Below are positions 25,259-34,679 of a DNA stretch of 64,000 bases, piece after piece. Origin of the DNA: Adhaeribacter arboris (GTDB lineage: Bacteria; Bacteroidota; Bacteroidia; Cytophagales; Hymenobacteraceae); contig NZ_PYFT01000001.1 in NCBI RefSeq assembly GCF_003023845.1, forward strand, positions 6,820,001-6,884,000. Direction: 5' to 3'. The position numbers were made by a program, and so were the translations under genes. The stretch's first letter is position 1; each line of letters opens with the position of its first letter. The notes below the pieces were generated by a model. That model worked only from the letters and a program-made list of their open reading frames with translations. It was not told where the DNA came from and made no database searches.

Positions 25259-26398
25259 ATGAAAGCCAGGATTTCCGTTTTTCGAGTATTGTTCCTTGGA
25301 ATACTTATTAGCTTAACCGTAGCCTGGAAACCCTTACCTTCCCCTGGTGCAAAATCAGAGAAAAAGGCACCTGCCACGGGGCGGTTTTTATACGTGGCCG
25401 TGCCGGGCATCCGGGATTATTTGGGGTATGGCGGGCACGGAATTCTGGTTTTTGATATCGATAATAACCACCAATTTGTCAAGCGGATTAAAACCCAGGG
25501 ATTACGGCCGAATGGCAAACCCATGAATGTAAAAGGAGTGGCCGTGAGTGTGCCGCTCAACAGCATTTACGTGAGTACTTTACAAACCCTGCAGCGAATA
25601 GACTTAACCACCGAAAAAGTTTTGTGGGAGAAATCCTACGAAGGGGGTGCCGACCGCATGGCTATTTCGCCGGATGGTAAAACCATGTACCTGCCTTCAC
25701 TGGAAAATACTTTCTGGAATGTAGTGGATTGCGAAACGGGTAAGGTAATTAAGAAAATTCCGGTTGTGGCCCGGGCGCATAATACTATTTACGGTCCATC
25801 GGGTAAGTACGTGTACATGGGCGATATTGGCTCGCCTTTGCTGCACGTAGCCGATACCCGCAGCCATACCGTAGTAAAAAAAGTAGGCCCCTTTGGCAAG
25901 GGTATTCGTCCGTTTACGATTAACAGTGCTGAAACTTTGGTGTTTGCTACCGTAGATAGCTTATTAGGTTTTGAAGTAGGCGATCTGCAAACCGGGAAGC
26001 TGCTGGACCGCATTGAGGTAGAAGGTTGGACGAAAGGGCCAGTCCGGCGGCACGGCAACCCCAGCCACGGCATTGGTCTTACTCCCGACGAAAAAGAACT
26101 TTGGGTAGCCGATGGCCATAATATGCGAATGCACGTTTTTAGCGCCAGTAAACCTTATCAACAATTAACCACTATTCCCTTGCAAGATATGCCCGGCTGG
26201 GTAACTTTTAGTATGGACGGGAAATTCGCCTATCCTTCGAGCGGAGAAGTAATTGACGTAAAAACGCGCAAAATTCTAACCACCCTCCAAGACGAGTTTT
26301 ATAACAACGTGGCAAGTGAGAAAATGGTAGAAGTACACTTGCTCGATCACAAAGCCGTAAAAGCCGGCGACCAGTTCGGTATCGGGCGAGCCTTGTAA
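25259..26398 (+). CDS. Secreted YncE-like beta-propeller protein
   Basis: 379 residues with a signal peptide (KARISVFRVLFLGILISLTV). The mature part has propeller-blade repeats typical of YncE/lactonase-like seven-bladed proteins: ADRMAISPDGKTMYLPS, VYMGDIGSPLLHVADT, HGIGLTPDEKELWVADG and WVTFSMDGKFAYPSS. Each carries the PDGK-type turn. No catalytic residues are evident; such proteins usually bind ligands or proteins in the periplasm or outside the cell. No partner gene adjoins it. Confidence 0.82.
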   Translation: MKARISVFRVLFLGILISLTVAWKPLPSPGAKSEKKAPATGRFLYVAVPGIRDYLGYGGHGILVFDIDNNHQFVKRIKTQGLRPNGKPMNVKGVAVSVPLNSIYVSTLQTLQRIDLTTEKVLWEKSYEGGADRMAISPDGKTMYLPSLENTFWNVVDCETGKVIKKIPVVARAHNTIYGPSGKYVYMGDIGSPLLHVADTRSHTVVKKVGPFGKGIRPFTINSAETLVFATVDSLLGFEVGDLQTGKLLDRIEVEGWTKGPVRRHGNPSHGIGLTPDEKELWVADGHNMRMHVFSASKPYQQLTTIPLQDMPGWVTFSMDGKFAYPSSGEVIDVKTRKILTTLQDEFYNNVASEKMVEVHLLDHKAVKAGDQFGIGRAL

Positions 26399-26687
26399 AG
26401 GTTTTTTATTTATTTCAGAAAATTCAGAATTAGAATTTTGTTTTACTCTAAATAGCCGGGCTGATAGGTGAAAAGTTTAAAATATGTTAAATAACAAACT
26501 ATTACCCTAATTTCCACCTTTTAAAAGAGCTATCTTGTAAATGGGATAGTATGAAAAGAGTACGTAACCAGTCAAAATTAATTAAAATTGTAATCCAAAT
26601 AAATACTTGGTAGAGCACATGCTGGAAACGGTTAACGTACAACTGTATACTTACTACCTAATTAGCTAGGTTTAGCTGGAAGTTAAA

Positions 26688-27766
26688 ATGGAAAACAAAG
26701 GATTGGTCTTTATTCCGGACATAAGTGGCTTTACCCGGTTTATTAACGAAACCGAACTGGAACACAGCCGGTTGATTATTCAGGAACTGCTCGAAATTCT
26801 GATAAACGCGAACCAGATCGGGCTGGAAATTTCGGAGATTGAAGGCGATGCTATTTTGTTTTACAAATTTGGTCCTTCCCCGGATATAAACGAATTGTAC
26901 CGGCAGGTCGAAAACATGTTTTGTGCCTTTCACCGCCATTTGTTGGCCTACGACCACCGTAAATTTTGCCAGTGCCGGGCTTGTACCTCGGCCATAACGC
27001 TTTCCTTAAAAATAATAACCCATTACGGCGAATTTGCCAGCTACCAGGTAAAAATTTTAGTAAGTTAATTGGTAAAGATATTATTGTCGCGCATCAACTT
27101 TTAAAAAATGATATTGAGCAGCACGAATACTGGTTAATTACCAAAAACCTGGTGCCCGCTAGCTCGCCGGCAAGTTTAGGTAAAGAAATGCAATGGAACG
27201 AAAGCGTTAAAACCACCGAAAACGGGGAAATACCTTTTCACTATACCCAATTAAGTGGGTTAAAAGCGGCCATTGAACCGGAGCCCTTCGAGTCGCCCCA
27301 GCTCACAGAAAAAAGGAAAGTAATTTCCTTGTCGCGGGAGTACGCCTCAGATATTTTGCCTTTGTTTCACGCTGTCGGCGATTTTCATTACCGGAGCCAT
27401 TGGCAGGAAGGCGTAAAAACCGTAGAAGAAATTAGTCATTTTCTGCCCCGCGTGGGCATGCGTTGCCGTTGCGTAATGCAAAACGGGGAAACTAGTATTT
27501 ACACGACTAGCTACCGGTACCAGCCCGAAAGAATAGAATTTAGTGAAACCGACGAGAAGAAAAAAAGCTCCACTTGCTTTTTGCTGGAGAAAACCGGCCC
27601 TAATAAGACCAGGTTTACTCTAAATTTTTACCTGGAGCAAGATTTTTTAGCGGTTGTATTTTTTAAGCTCTTCCGGAAAAAGAAGCTGGAAGAAAATTTT
27701 CAGAAATCACTTACTAATTTGGAAGGTTTGGTAAAAGAAATCCGGGTAAACCCAGCAATTCCTTAA
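26688..27766 (+). pseudogene. DUF2652 protein with C-terminal START-like part, split by a frameshift
   Basis: The first frame (26688-27068) begins ENKGLVFIPDISGFTRFINE and contains EGDAILFYKFG and FCQCRACTSA, the DUF2652 domain (related to adenylate-cyclase catalytic folds). It stops early at TAA 27066-27068. The sequence resumes in another frame with NFSKLIGKDIIVAHQLLKND and continues to 27766 with a polyketide-cyclase/START-like half (YRSHWQEGVKTVEEISHFLPR). One extra A in the run of five at 27050-27054 would rejoin the frames exactly (QVKNFSKLIGKD). So this is a one-base deletion in a homopolymer, a sequencing error, or a slippery site. Both halves otherwise look well preserved. Confidence 0.8.
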
Positions 27767-27942
27767 TCCAATCAGGCAATTTTTTACTCTGCCACCGGGC
27801 CTAGGGTGAAGCGAAGATCAGAACGAACAGCAGGTAAAAAATAGAATTAGTTATTCTTATTCGGAGAAGAGCACCCGAGAAAAAGCCGGACTTTAATAAA
27901 TGAACAGATGTTCGTTACTATCTAACTTCCTTAATCTAGTCA
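27767..27942. other. Short intergenic stretch, nothing recognised
   Basis: No gene, repeat or hairpin supported here. Confidence 0.4.
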
Positions 27943-28209
27943 TTAACTCAAATTTGAAGTACAGTACCGAACAATCTCGAAACTATCGGACTTCTCTTTC
28001 AGATGGGTGTCAATACCAAGAATAACAGCTTCTACCTGGTTTCCACTTTGATTTTCGAGAGAGTTCGCCAATGAATACTCCTCTACCGGTTGCATAATCT
28101 TCTTGTTTGGGGCAAGTAAAATTAAATAGTCAACGTATTTATTGATGGGAGAGAAATACTTAGTTGTAAAGGGGAAATGCTGATTTATACTGAGCCGGAA
28201 TCGGGTGGC
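27943..28209 (-). pseudogene. Protein-like open frame lacking a start, possible gene fragment
   Basis: An 88-codon open frame on the minus strand reads FRLSINQHFPFTTKYFSPIN and continues KYVDYLILLAPNKKIMQPVE, ending IVRYCTSNLS. The composition is that of a real protein, but there is no start codon before the ATG deep inside it (IMQPVEEY). A stop at 28210-28212 cuts it off upstream. No family recognised. It may be the 3' end of a deleted gene. Confidence 0.3.
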
Positions 28210-28215
28210 CTAAGT

Positions 28216-28497
28216 TTAAAAGTAATAAAGACCTTCATAACGTTTTTTCCGGTTCACCTTAACTAACTGCCAAAAAAGTCGGGCCTGCCAATGCCGGTAT
28301 TGTAAAACGCGTTTTTTACTTCGTTCCAGGGGAATAATTTCGTGTAAATAAGAAAGGTGCCGGTGTAATTCTTTTTTACTTAAGCTATTCACTCTACCCG
28401 TACTAAAAATTGAATCTAATAAACCGGCCATTTTTTGTAAGACTTTTATAATGCCAAAGGTAGGATTTGCCAAAAATCGGGTAAATAGTAAAAACAC
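28216..28497 (-). CDS. Small basic hypothetical protein
   Basis: 93 codons from ATG 28497; a more natural start may be the ATG at 28431 (AGLLDSIFSTGRVNSLSKKE). The C-terminal half is rich in Lys, Arg, His and Trp (KKRVLQYRHWQARLFWQLVK). No family recognised and no partner. Plausible composition, but unsupported by anything beyond the open frame. Confidence 0.35.
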   Translation of the reverse strand: MFLLFTRFLANPTFGIIKVLQKMAGLLDSIFSTGRVNSLSKKELHRHLSYLHEIIPLERSKKRVLQYRHWQARLFWQLVKVNRKKRYEGLYYF

Positions 28498-29078
28498 CCA
28501 TCCTGATCTGTAATTTTACTTATTTTAGTAGGGCCGGTTAATTATTTTTAATACAGTGGATAGAATGTTTGCCTTTTACCTTATCCTGCTTTCAAGCGCT
28601 AAATACGCTAAGGAAGAGCAGGTAATGACAGAGACAGAAATTATGCGGTTATTATTGAGTGTTACGGTAAATTAGTGTATATTAGTGTCTTATTTTACGG
28701 CTTACCCCTTACTCTTTCGTTTTAAACGAGTTTCTTAACGGCTTTCCGGGTAGTAATTACCGGGAATTTACTTTTTAAAGACGCCTCTTCCCGCTTAAAG
28801 TATTTAGTACGTTTTACTGTTTGCTTTTCCGTTTGCTACTAATTTATAAGTTTTAAAATTTGCTTCTGCCGGAGAAAGGTTACTCTGGCTTTGGCAATCT
28901 GTTAAAAGGCGAGGTAATTTCCTTTCAGCCGAATAAACTTCCCACCTGGACAGCAGCCTAAGTAATCTGCTGAAATTCATTCTGGGCTCACTTCTCTGAA
29001 GTCAGAATCGACCTCCTTGGCTCATCCTGCATTGCTTTCTAATTAAGTGCCTGCAAAAACATTTAAATGTAAATTGTT
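28498..29078. other. Intergenic region, no gene supported
   Basis: A 36-codon open frame starts at an ATG near 28567 (FAFYLILLSSAKYAKEEQ), but nothing else supports it. The region must hold the promoter of the S74/T9SS gene at 29079. No repeat or strong hairpin seen. Confidence 0.35.
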
Positions 29079-30764
29079 ATGAAAAAGTATTTCTTTTTTC
29101 TGTTTTTAAGTATTGTACTTTTCTACCACCTACCCTTACTGGCTCAATCTCCTTGGCTGGTAACCGGAAACGCTACGGGCGGCGTTCGTCGTTTTGGTTC
29201 AACTACTCCGTTCGGGGTACTATTTATTACCAATGATCAGGAACGCGGGGTAATGACCGCCAATGGTTTATGGGGTTTTGGTACTTCAACGCCTAATGCT
29301 CGGGTAAATATAAACAGCACTGCCGGCCAGAATGCTCTGCGGGTAGATGTTAATAATTTAACCAAGCTTTTGGTGCATAGTGGCGGGGGAGTGGCTATCG
29401 GGGCTAATGTTGCACCACCCGCCAACGGCTTACATGTAAACGGATTAATGGGAGTTGGTACCAGTACCCCGGCTGCCAAACTCCACGTAACCGAAGGCTC
29501 GGATGTGGCGCTAAGTGGCGGTGGTTTTATAGTAGCCGGTTCCATTACCGCCAACAACGTGGCGCTGGATAACAACGAAATAATGGCGAGAAGTAATGGA
29601 GCTAGCGCCGACTTATTTTTAAATCAAAATGGGGGCAATCTAATTTATAACGGTACCAATGGAACGGGAAATATGGGCATTGGTAATACCCAGCCAGCAG
29701 GTCGGTTGCACATTACCGGTGGAACCGATGCCGCCCAGGGCGGAGGCGGATTTATTATTACCGGTGGCCTTACCGGTGAGAACATAGCCATTGATAATAA
29801 CGAGATTATGGCCAGATTAAATGGAGTAGCTTCGCCGCTGTTTTTAAATCATAACGGGGGAAACGTAATTTTACAAGCCGGACCGAACTCAACGGCCGGA
29901 AAATTAGGCATTCATACGGATAACCCGGTGGTGGAAGCTCATTTGGTGCACGGTGTGGGAACAGGGTCCAACCATGGCTTACGACTGGCCAATTCGGGAG
30001 CCAATAATCAAAACTGGACTTTGTATGTTTCTAATGCCAACGGAAATTTAGATTTATACGCGAATAATGCTTTTTTAGGCCGATTTAACGATGCAACAGG
30101 GGCTTATTCTACGGTTTCGGATTTAAGATTTAAAAAAGACATTGAAAAGGCGGAGGCGGTATTGCCCAAAGTCTTACAGCTCGACGTGAAAAAATACCAT
30201 TTCTTAAAGAATAAAGTTGAAGACCAAAAAAATTATGGTTTGATTGCGCAGGAAGTAGAAAAGATATTTCCAGAAGTCGTTTTTAAAGAGAAAGGAGATG
30301 ATGGAGCGGAAACCTACACCATGGATTACAGTGCGTTCGGGGTATTAGCTATTAAAGCTATTCAGGAATTGCAGCAGACGGTAACGGCCCAGCAACAACA
30401 AAATATACTCTTGCAACAACAACTTACTACTTTCCAGGAACGATTTACGCAATTAGAAGCCGCTCTTAAAACAGGAAATAATTTTAATTTAAACAACAAC
30501 GATTTACTTGGGGTTACTTTGGAGCAAAACCATCCTAATCCGGTAAATGAAATAACTACTTTCCGGTATACCATACCGGCCGGTACTTCGGCTCAAATTC
30601 AATTATTTGAAGTGGCTACGGGTAAGCTGATTAAAACTTTGCGCGCCCCTGAAAATGGTCAGGTACAACTGAATGGCTCCGATTTACTGGCGGGTACTTA
30701 TATTTATACCCTTGTCGTAAACGGAAGAGTAGCTGCCGCCAAACAATTACTTTTATCTAAATAA
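29079..30764 (+). CDS. Surface protein with S74 (endosialidase-chaperone) domain and T9SS sorting domain
   Basis: 561 residues. Signal peptide at 1-23 (FFFLFLSIVLFYHLPLLAQ). Residues 25-340 contain Gly/Asn-rich repeated turns (MGVGTSTPAAKLHVTEG, GNMGIGNTQPAGRLHITGG), as in tail-fibre-like adhesins. The intramolecular chaperone starts at about 345 (SDLRFKKDIEKAEAVLPKV) with YGLIAQEVEKIFPEVV. A Gln-rich coiled coil follows (about 425-465). The last 75 residues form a type A C-terminal sorting domain (NHPNPVNEITTFRYTIPAG ... LAGTYIYTLVVNG), which directs export through the type IX system. The chaperone normally autocleaves in phage tailspikes; whether it does here is unknown. Confidence 0.9.
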   Translation: MKKYFFFLFLSIVLFYHLPLLAQSPWLVTGNATGGVRRFGSTTPFGVLFITNDQERGVMTANGLWGFGTSTPNARVNINSTAGQNALRVDVNNLTKLLVHSGGGVAIGANVAPPANGLHVNGLMGVGTSTPAAKLHVTEGSDVALSGGGFIVAGSITANNVALDNNEIMARSNGASADLFLNQNGGNLIYNGTNGTGNMGIGNTQPAGRLHITGGTDAAQGGGGFIITGGLTGENIAIDNNEIMARLNGVASPLFLNHNGGNVILQAGPNSTAGKLGIHTDNPVVEAHLVHGVGTGSNHGLRLANSGANNQNWTLYVSNANGNLDLYANNAFLGRFNDATGAYSTVSDLRFKKDIEKAEAVLPKVLQLDVKKYHFLKNKVEDQKNYGLIAQEVEKIFPEVVFKEKGDDGAETYTMDYSAFGVLAIKAIQELQQTVTAQQQQNILLQQQLTTFQERFTQLEAALKTGNNFNLNNNDLLGVTLEQNHPNPVNEITTFRYTIPAGTSAQIQLFEVATGKLIKTLRAPENGQVQLNGSDLLAGTYIYTLVVNGRVAAAKQLLLSK

Positions 30765-30813
30765 GTATCACTAATACCATTGATTTTGTGCGTACTCTAA
30801 AATGCGTCTTTTT

Positions 30814-30843
30814 AAGGCCACTCCGTTAGAGTGGCTTTTTTTC
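30814..30843 (+). terminator. Rho-independent terminator
   Basis: GCCACTC (30817-30823) pairs with GAGTGGC (30829-30835) around a 5-base loop and is followed by eight T. It is about 50 bases past the stop of the S74/T9SS gene. Confidence 0.85.
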
Positions 30844-31226
30844 TATCCGATTCTGTAAATCAAAATAAAGCTAATATAAATGAAAGAGCCATGCCGGGAA
30901 AAACTAGCCGCCTTAACGAAGTCGTTAAATGCAATAAAATTTAGTGTTCAAAATAAAATCGAATAAGTAAAGTTTGAGTACCCAGTGTTATACTCAAAAT
31001 TAGTGCGGGCGAAATGATGCCGGAAGCGGGCTTGACTAGTAACCACGAGTAAAAGCCGGAGGCTGGAAGTCTAATTAAATTGTTACTGGTTGCGCCCGGG
31101 TACGTTCCATCGCCTGATTGTTATTGGCGCCATCGGCTAGGGAAAAGCTGGTTAAAAAAAAGATATATTTGTTTTATTTATATATATTATTTACTATATT
31201 ATGGCTCGATAAATAAAGTTTGTTTT
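30844..31226. other. Intergenic region, nothing recognised
   Basis: No gene or repeat supported. A TTG-started open frame from 31080 runs into the small ORF at 31227 but its first part has no credible composition. Confidence 0.35.
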
Positions 31227-31319
31227 ATGCCTAAGCCCGTTATTGCTTCTAAAACTATCTGGGTAGCCCTGTTAATGATGGCCCCACTTGCCCTCTTAAT
31301 ATTTCATTCTTGTAGTTAA
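31227..31319 (+). CDS. Very small hydrophobic peptide (30 aa)
   Basis: ATG at 31227; product PKPVIASKTIWVALLMMAPL then ALLIFHSCS. A basic N-terminus and one membrane span. Similar tiny membrane peptides are common in this phylum, but function is unknown. Bases 31320-31629 after it hold no gene. Confidence 0.3.
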   Translation: MPKPVIASKTIWVALLMMAPLALLIFHSCS

Positions 31320-31629
31320 TGAGTTTACTTCCACGTAGCCTACTTTTCGGAAGGGTCAGTTGGGCAAGATTAAAATAGAATCTGTCTTTTTCCGGAAACT
31401 GGCTACAAGTTTAGTAAGATTAATTCCCGGTTTATGCGTACTAGCTTCGTATAGTTTAGGTACTCATTCGTAAGCAGAAGATGTCACGTAATACCTGTTC
31501 GGTGTATTTTCTCATTATAATAGCCTGAATATGGTTAAATAAGCTTTTTATATAAAGATTAGCTACTAATAGGTCTGTTTTAGAAATTTCGAAGATTTTC
31601 TTCTTCTATTTCTATTTTTTCAACCCAAT

Positions 31630-33543
31630 TTACTTTTCTAAAACTTTCACCACTAACTTCGAGGGGTGTTGGGCATCGTGGTACAAGCGAACAGTGGATT
31701 TAATGTAATCTTCGGGTTTAGCCTGGTAAATATTAATAAACTGTTGTGGGTTGCGGTCGGAGAGCGGAAACCAGGAACTCTGGATTTGCACCATCATCCG
31801 GTGGCCCGGTTTAAAAGTATGCATAAGATCCGGCACCGTAAAACGGACCGGAGTGGGTTGATTAGGTATAAATGCTTCGGGTTTTTCGAAGCTGTTGCGG
31901 TAACGGCCCCGTAAAATTTCGGCTCGTACTAATTGCTGGTAGCCACTCATAACGGCTTTGCTGCCTTCGGCGGCAACCGCGTCGGATGTATCTTCCGGGT
32001 AAACGTCAATTATTTTCACCACAAAATCAACATCGGTGGTAGAAATACTGGCAATTAAATCGGCCAGCACGGGTCCGGCCAAAGTTACATCGGTCGTTAA
32101 AGGTTCCGAAACAAAAGAAACTACATCGGGCCGGGCAGCGGCAAATCGCTGGTCATCGAGCATGTAATCGGTGGTGCGTTGGCGGTGCGTACGGCTTTGA
32201 TAAGGTACCGGATGCGCAGGATCAGAAACATACTCATCGAAAGAATTGGTAACCGTAGAAGCCGTGTTTCCTAATTTTCCTTCGGGCAGTAAATACAATA
32301 CTTGTTCTTTAGCCGCCGGTGGCCAGGTGTTAAATTTCCGCCATTGATTAGTACCGGTTTCAAAAACGGTAGCTTCGGCTAATTTTGTGGCCGAGCCTTG
32401 TTCTTTTAAATGGTAATTGATGAAAGGTAAAAACAAACTATCGAGGTAAAATGCCCCAGTGGCACTACCAAAGGCAACATCGCCCAAAGATTTGGCCTCC
32501 TGCCACCAGCAACCATGGCACCAGGGACCCATGACTAATTTATTATTTGTTTTCGGATTTTGTTTTTCGATTTGCTCGTAGGTTTTAAGCGCCCCGTATA
32601 AATCTTCCGCATCGAACCAGCCCCCAACGGTTAAAATGGCCGGTTTTAAATTGCGGGCGTGCGACAAAGGATTCCGGCTTTTCCAGTATTCATCGTAATC
32701 CGGGTGGGCCAGAATATCGTTCCAAAACGGAATGCTGTCTTTAAAAAATCCGGTATTGGCTAGTTTGGGGGTTTTTATGGTATGCAGGAAGTAATCGTAA
32801 TTGTCCTGGTTTTTGCTTTGCGTTACGCCAAAAGTCCGGGTGGCTGGTTTATCGGGGGTATGCTGATCAAAGCGGGGTAAGAAATCAAAGAAATCCATCC
32901 AGAAAAAAGCGCCTTTGTGGTGCACGTCGTCGCCAATAAACCAATCGGTAACGGGTGCTTGCGGCGAAACTGCTTTTAAAGCCGGGTGATTGCTAATAGC
33001 GGCGGCCGTACTGTAAAAACCCGGGTACGATACCCCGTGAATTCCCACCCGACCGTTATTGTTCTTGACATTTTTAACTAGCCAGTCGATAGCGTCGTAG
33101 GTGTCGGTGCTTTCGTCGGGTTGCTTTTGTTTTTTCTTATCGGGGTTATTTACCAATGGGCGTTCGTGCGAAAATTTCCCTTCCGAGTGCCACCTGCCCC
33201 GTACATCCTGCTCTACCAGAATAAAACCTTCGCGGGCTAATTGGGCAAAAGAAGCATTGGTATACAGCCGATTATGCAGGTGGGTCGCGTTGTACGGGGT
33301 ACGGGTCATCAGGAAAGGATACTTTTTTGGCTTACCCGCATCCTTCGGAACGAACATTTCGGTGTAAAGCTTTACCCCGTCCCGCATAGGAATCATTGCT
33401 TGGCGAAACTGGTAATGCTCTGCCAGATACAAACTGTCTTGTTTCTGCTGGGGCGTTAATTTAACCGGAGCAGTACTTTGAGCCAAGGTATTTAAATTAG
33501 AAGCAATTAGGAGCAGAATAAATAGAAGGCGACTAAAATTCAT
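31630..33543 (-). CDS. CocE/NonD family hydrolase (X-Pro dipeptidyl-peptidase S15-like), secreted
   Basis: About 637 residues from ATG 33543, giving a good signal peptide (NFSRLLFILLLIASNLNTLA). The frame is open back to 33633, but that would add 30 unlikely residues. The alpha/beta-hydrolase domain has RDGVKLYTEMFVPKD, VEQDVRGRWHSEGKF and the nucleophile elbow GVSYPGFYS. The Asp is expected in GGWFDAEDLYGAL and the His in GPWCHGCWWQEAKS. The C-terminal jelly-roll (LAGPVLADLIASIS, MVQIQSSWFPLSDRNP) completes the family fold. Such enzymes cleave acyl esters or peptides with N-terminal acyl groups; substrate unknown. Monocistronic. Confidence 0.88.
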   Translation of the reverse strand: MNFSRLLFILLLIASNLNTLAQSTAPVKLTPQQKQDSLYLAEHYQFRQAMIPMRDGVKLYTEMFVPKDAGKPKKYPFLMTRTPYNATHLHNRLYTNASFAQLAREGFILVEQDVRGRWHSEGKFSHERPLVNNPDKKKQKQPDESTDTYDAIDWLVKNVKNNNGRVGIHGVSYPGFYSTAAAISNHPALKAVSPQAPVTDWFIGDDVHHKGAFFWMDFFDFLPRFDQHTPDKPATRTFGVTQSKNQDNYDYFLHTIKTPKLANTGFFKDSIPFWNDILAHPDYDEYWKSRNPLSHARNLKPAILTVGGWFDAEDLYGALKTYEQIEKQNPKTNNKLVMGPWCHGCWWQEAKSLGDVAFGSATGAFYLDSLFLPFINYHLKEQGSATKLAEATVFETGTNQWRKFNTWPPAAKEQVLYLLPEGKLGNTASTVTNSFDEYVSDPAHPVPYQSRTHRQRTTDYMLDDQRFAAARPDVVSFVSEPLTTDVTLAGPVLADLIASISTTDVDFVVKIIDVYPEDTSDAVAAEGSKAVMSGYQQLVRAEILRGRYRNSFEKPEAFIPNQPTPVRFTVPDLMHTFKPGHRMMVQIQSSWFPLSDRNPQQFINIYQAKPEDYIKSTVRLYHDAQHPSKLVVKVLEK

Positions 33544-33880
33544 AAACGGCAGGATAGATTTATTTACCCGGGCAATATACCAGAAATGAATCAGGAAAAA
33601 TAAAAAAGGCAATAGACAACTCTTTAAAAACACCGGATCAAAAGTTCAGTAATCAAGATCTGTTGCCCGCATACTTTCCGGAATCTAACCGGAAATTGAA
33701 ATTTATTGATTAGTTATAAAATCCGGAGAGTCATTCTATTTACTTACCATTCTTTTGTCCGGAATTAGAAATCTCATGTCAATAAACTCCGCTACCACCA
33801 GCCAGAGTACGGCTTTAGTTTTCGAATGATCTTATGCATACCGTCTGAATGTATATAATCTTATACCCAATGGAAAGGAA

Positions 33881-34150
33881 TAAGACGTATTAACTGATTA
33901 TAATTAAAATCAAGTAGCCAAGAAAAGTTGACACCAGTTTGGCTATGGAGGACCTTCTAAGGTTGTGGTGCTTGAGCATTCTGACGGTTAGGGGCGTGCT
34001 GCGCACGTTCCCACCCGTCCGGAAGAGTCAAACGAGGCCCGCCGGCCACGAGGCAAACTTGAAGCCTCAAACTAGATAGCACTATTCCTTGGATACGGGA
34101 ACCAACTCCAACGACAAACAGCTACTAGTACTTTTAACAAATACGTCTTA
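33881..34150 (-). mobile_element. MITE-like non-autonomous element, copy 2
   Basis: A 270-bp non-coding element with perfect 11-bp terminal inverted repeats (TAAGACGTATT at 33881-33891, complement at 34140-34150). The outer TA on both sides may be a target duplication. It is in the opposite orientation to copy 1 (9501-9782). The 70-base core 33989-34058 matches copy 1 with three differences and contains a GTGCTGCGCAC hairpin. It lies about 150 bp upstream of blaI-like gene 34302. The rest of 33544-34224 has no gene. Confidence 0.75.
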
Positions 34151-34224
34151 TACGTTTCCAGCCAGAATAATAATTTGATTTACTTCCCTTATCAGCTTCA
34201 AAGGCATTATTTTGTTACATACTC

Positions 34225-34276
34225 CTAATGTATTAGTTTTTCTACTAATAAATTAGGATTACTCCTAATTTATTAG
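34225..34276. promoter_or_regulatory. Three tandem BlaI-type operators with 20-bp spacing
   Basis: The dyad CTAATNNATTAG occurs at 34225-34236, 34245-34256 and 34265-34276, exactly 20 bases apart, i.e. on the same face of the helix. The last two also form a larger perfect 17-bp inverted repeat (34242-34258 and 34263-34279). They end 26 bases before the start of the BlaI-family repressor, so autoregulation of the repressor/BlaR1 operon is the likely function. Confidence 0.8.
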
Positions 34277-34301
34277 TAGTATTGGTGAAACAATTAAGAT
34301 T

Positions 34302-34667
34302 ATGCAGAAATTAGGAAAACGCGAAGAGCAGATCATGCAAATTGTTTGGCAACTCCAAAACGCTTTTGTCAAAGACATTATCGATGCCCTGCCGGAGCCC
34401 AAACCCCACTACAATACCGTTGCAACCATGGTAAAAATCCTGACGGATAAGGGATTTTTGAACGCGGAAAAAATTGGGAATACCTTCCGGTATACGCCCT
34501 TAATTTCTTTGGGGGAGTACCGCCAACAAGATGTGGCCACCATAAAACGGAAATATTTCAATAATTCTTTCTCTAAAATGATCACGCATTTTGCCCAGGA
34601 AGAAAACTTGTCGAACGAAGAGTTGGATGAACTGATTCGCATTATAAAATCGCAAAAAACAAATTAA
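34302..34667 (+). CDS. BlaI/MecI/CopY family transcriptional repressor
   Basis: 121 residues, the usual length. A winged-helix domain begins KLGKREEQIMQIVWQLQNAF and continues with PHYNTVATMVKILTDKGFL, the recognition helix and wing. The C-terminal half (VATIKRKYFNNSFSKMITHF) is the dimerisation helix and proteolysis region. It should bind the operators just upstream and be inactivated when the co-transcribed membrane peptidase senses its signal. The next gene starts 12 bases after its stop. Confidence 0.93.
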   Translation: MQKLGKREEQIMQIVWQLQNAFVKDIIDALPEPKPHYNTVATMVKILTDKGFLNAEKIGNTFRYTPLISLGEYRQQDVATIKRKYFNNSFSKMITHFAQEENLSNEELDELIRIIKSQKTN

Positions 34668-34679
34668 ATTTCTAAAGCC

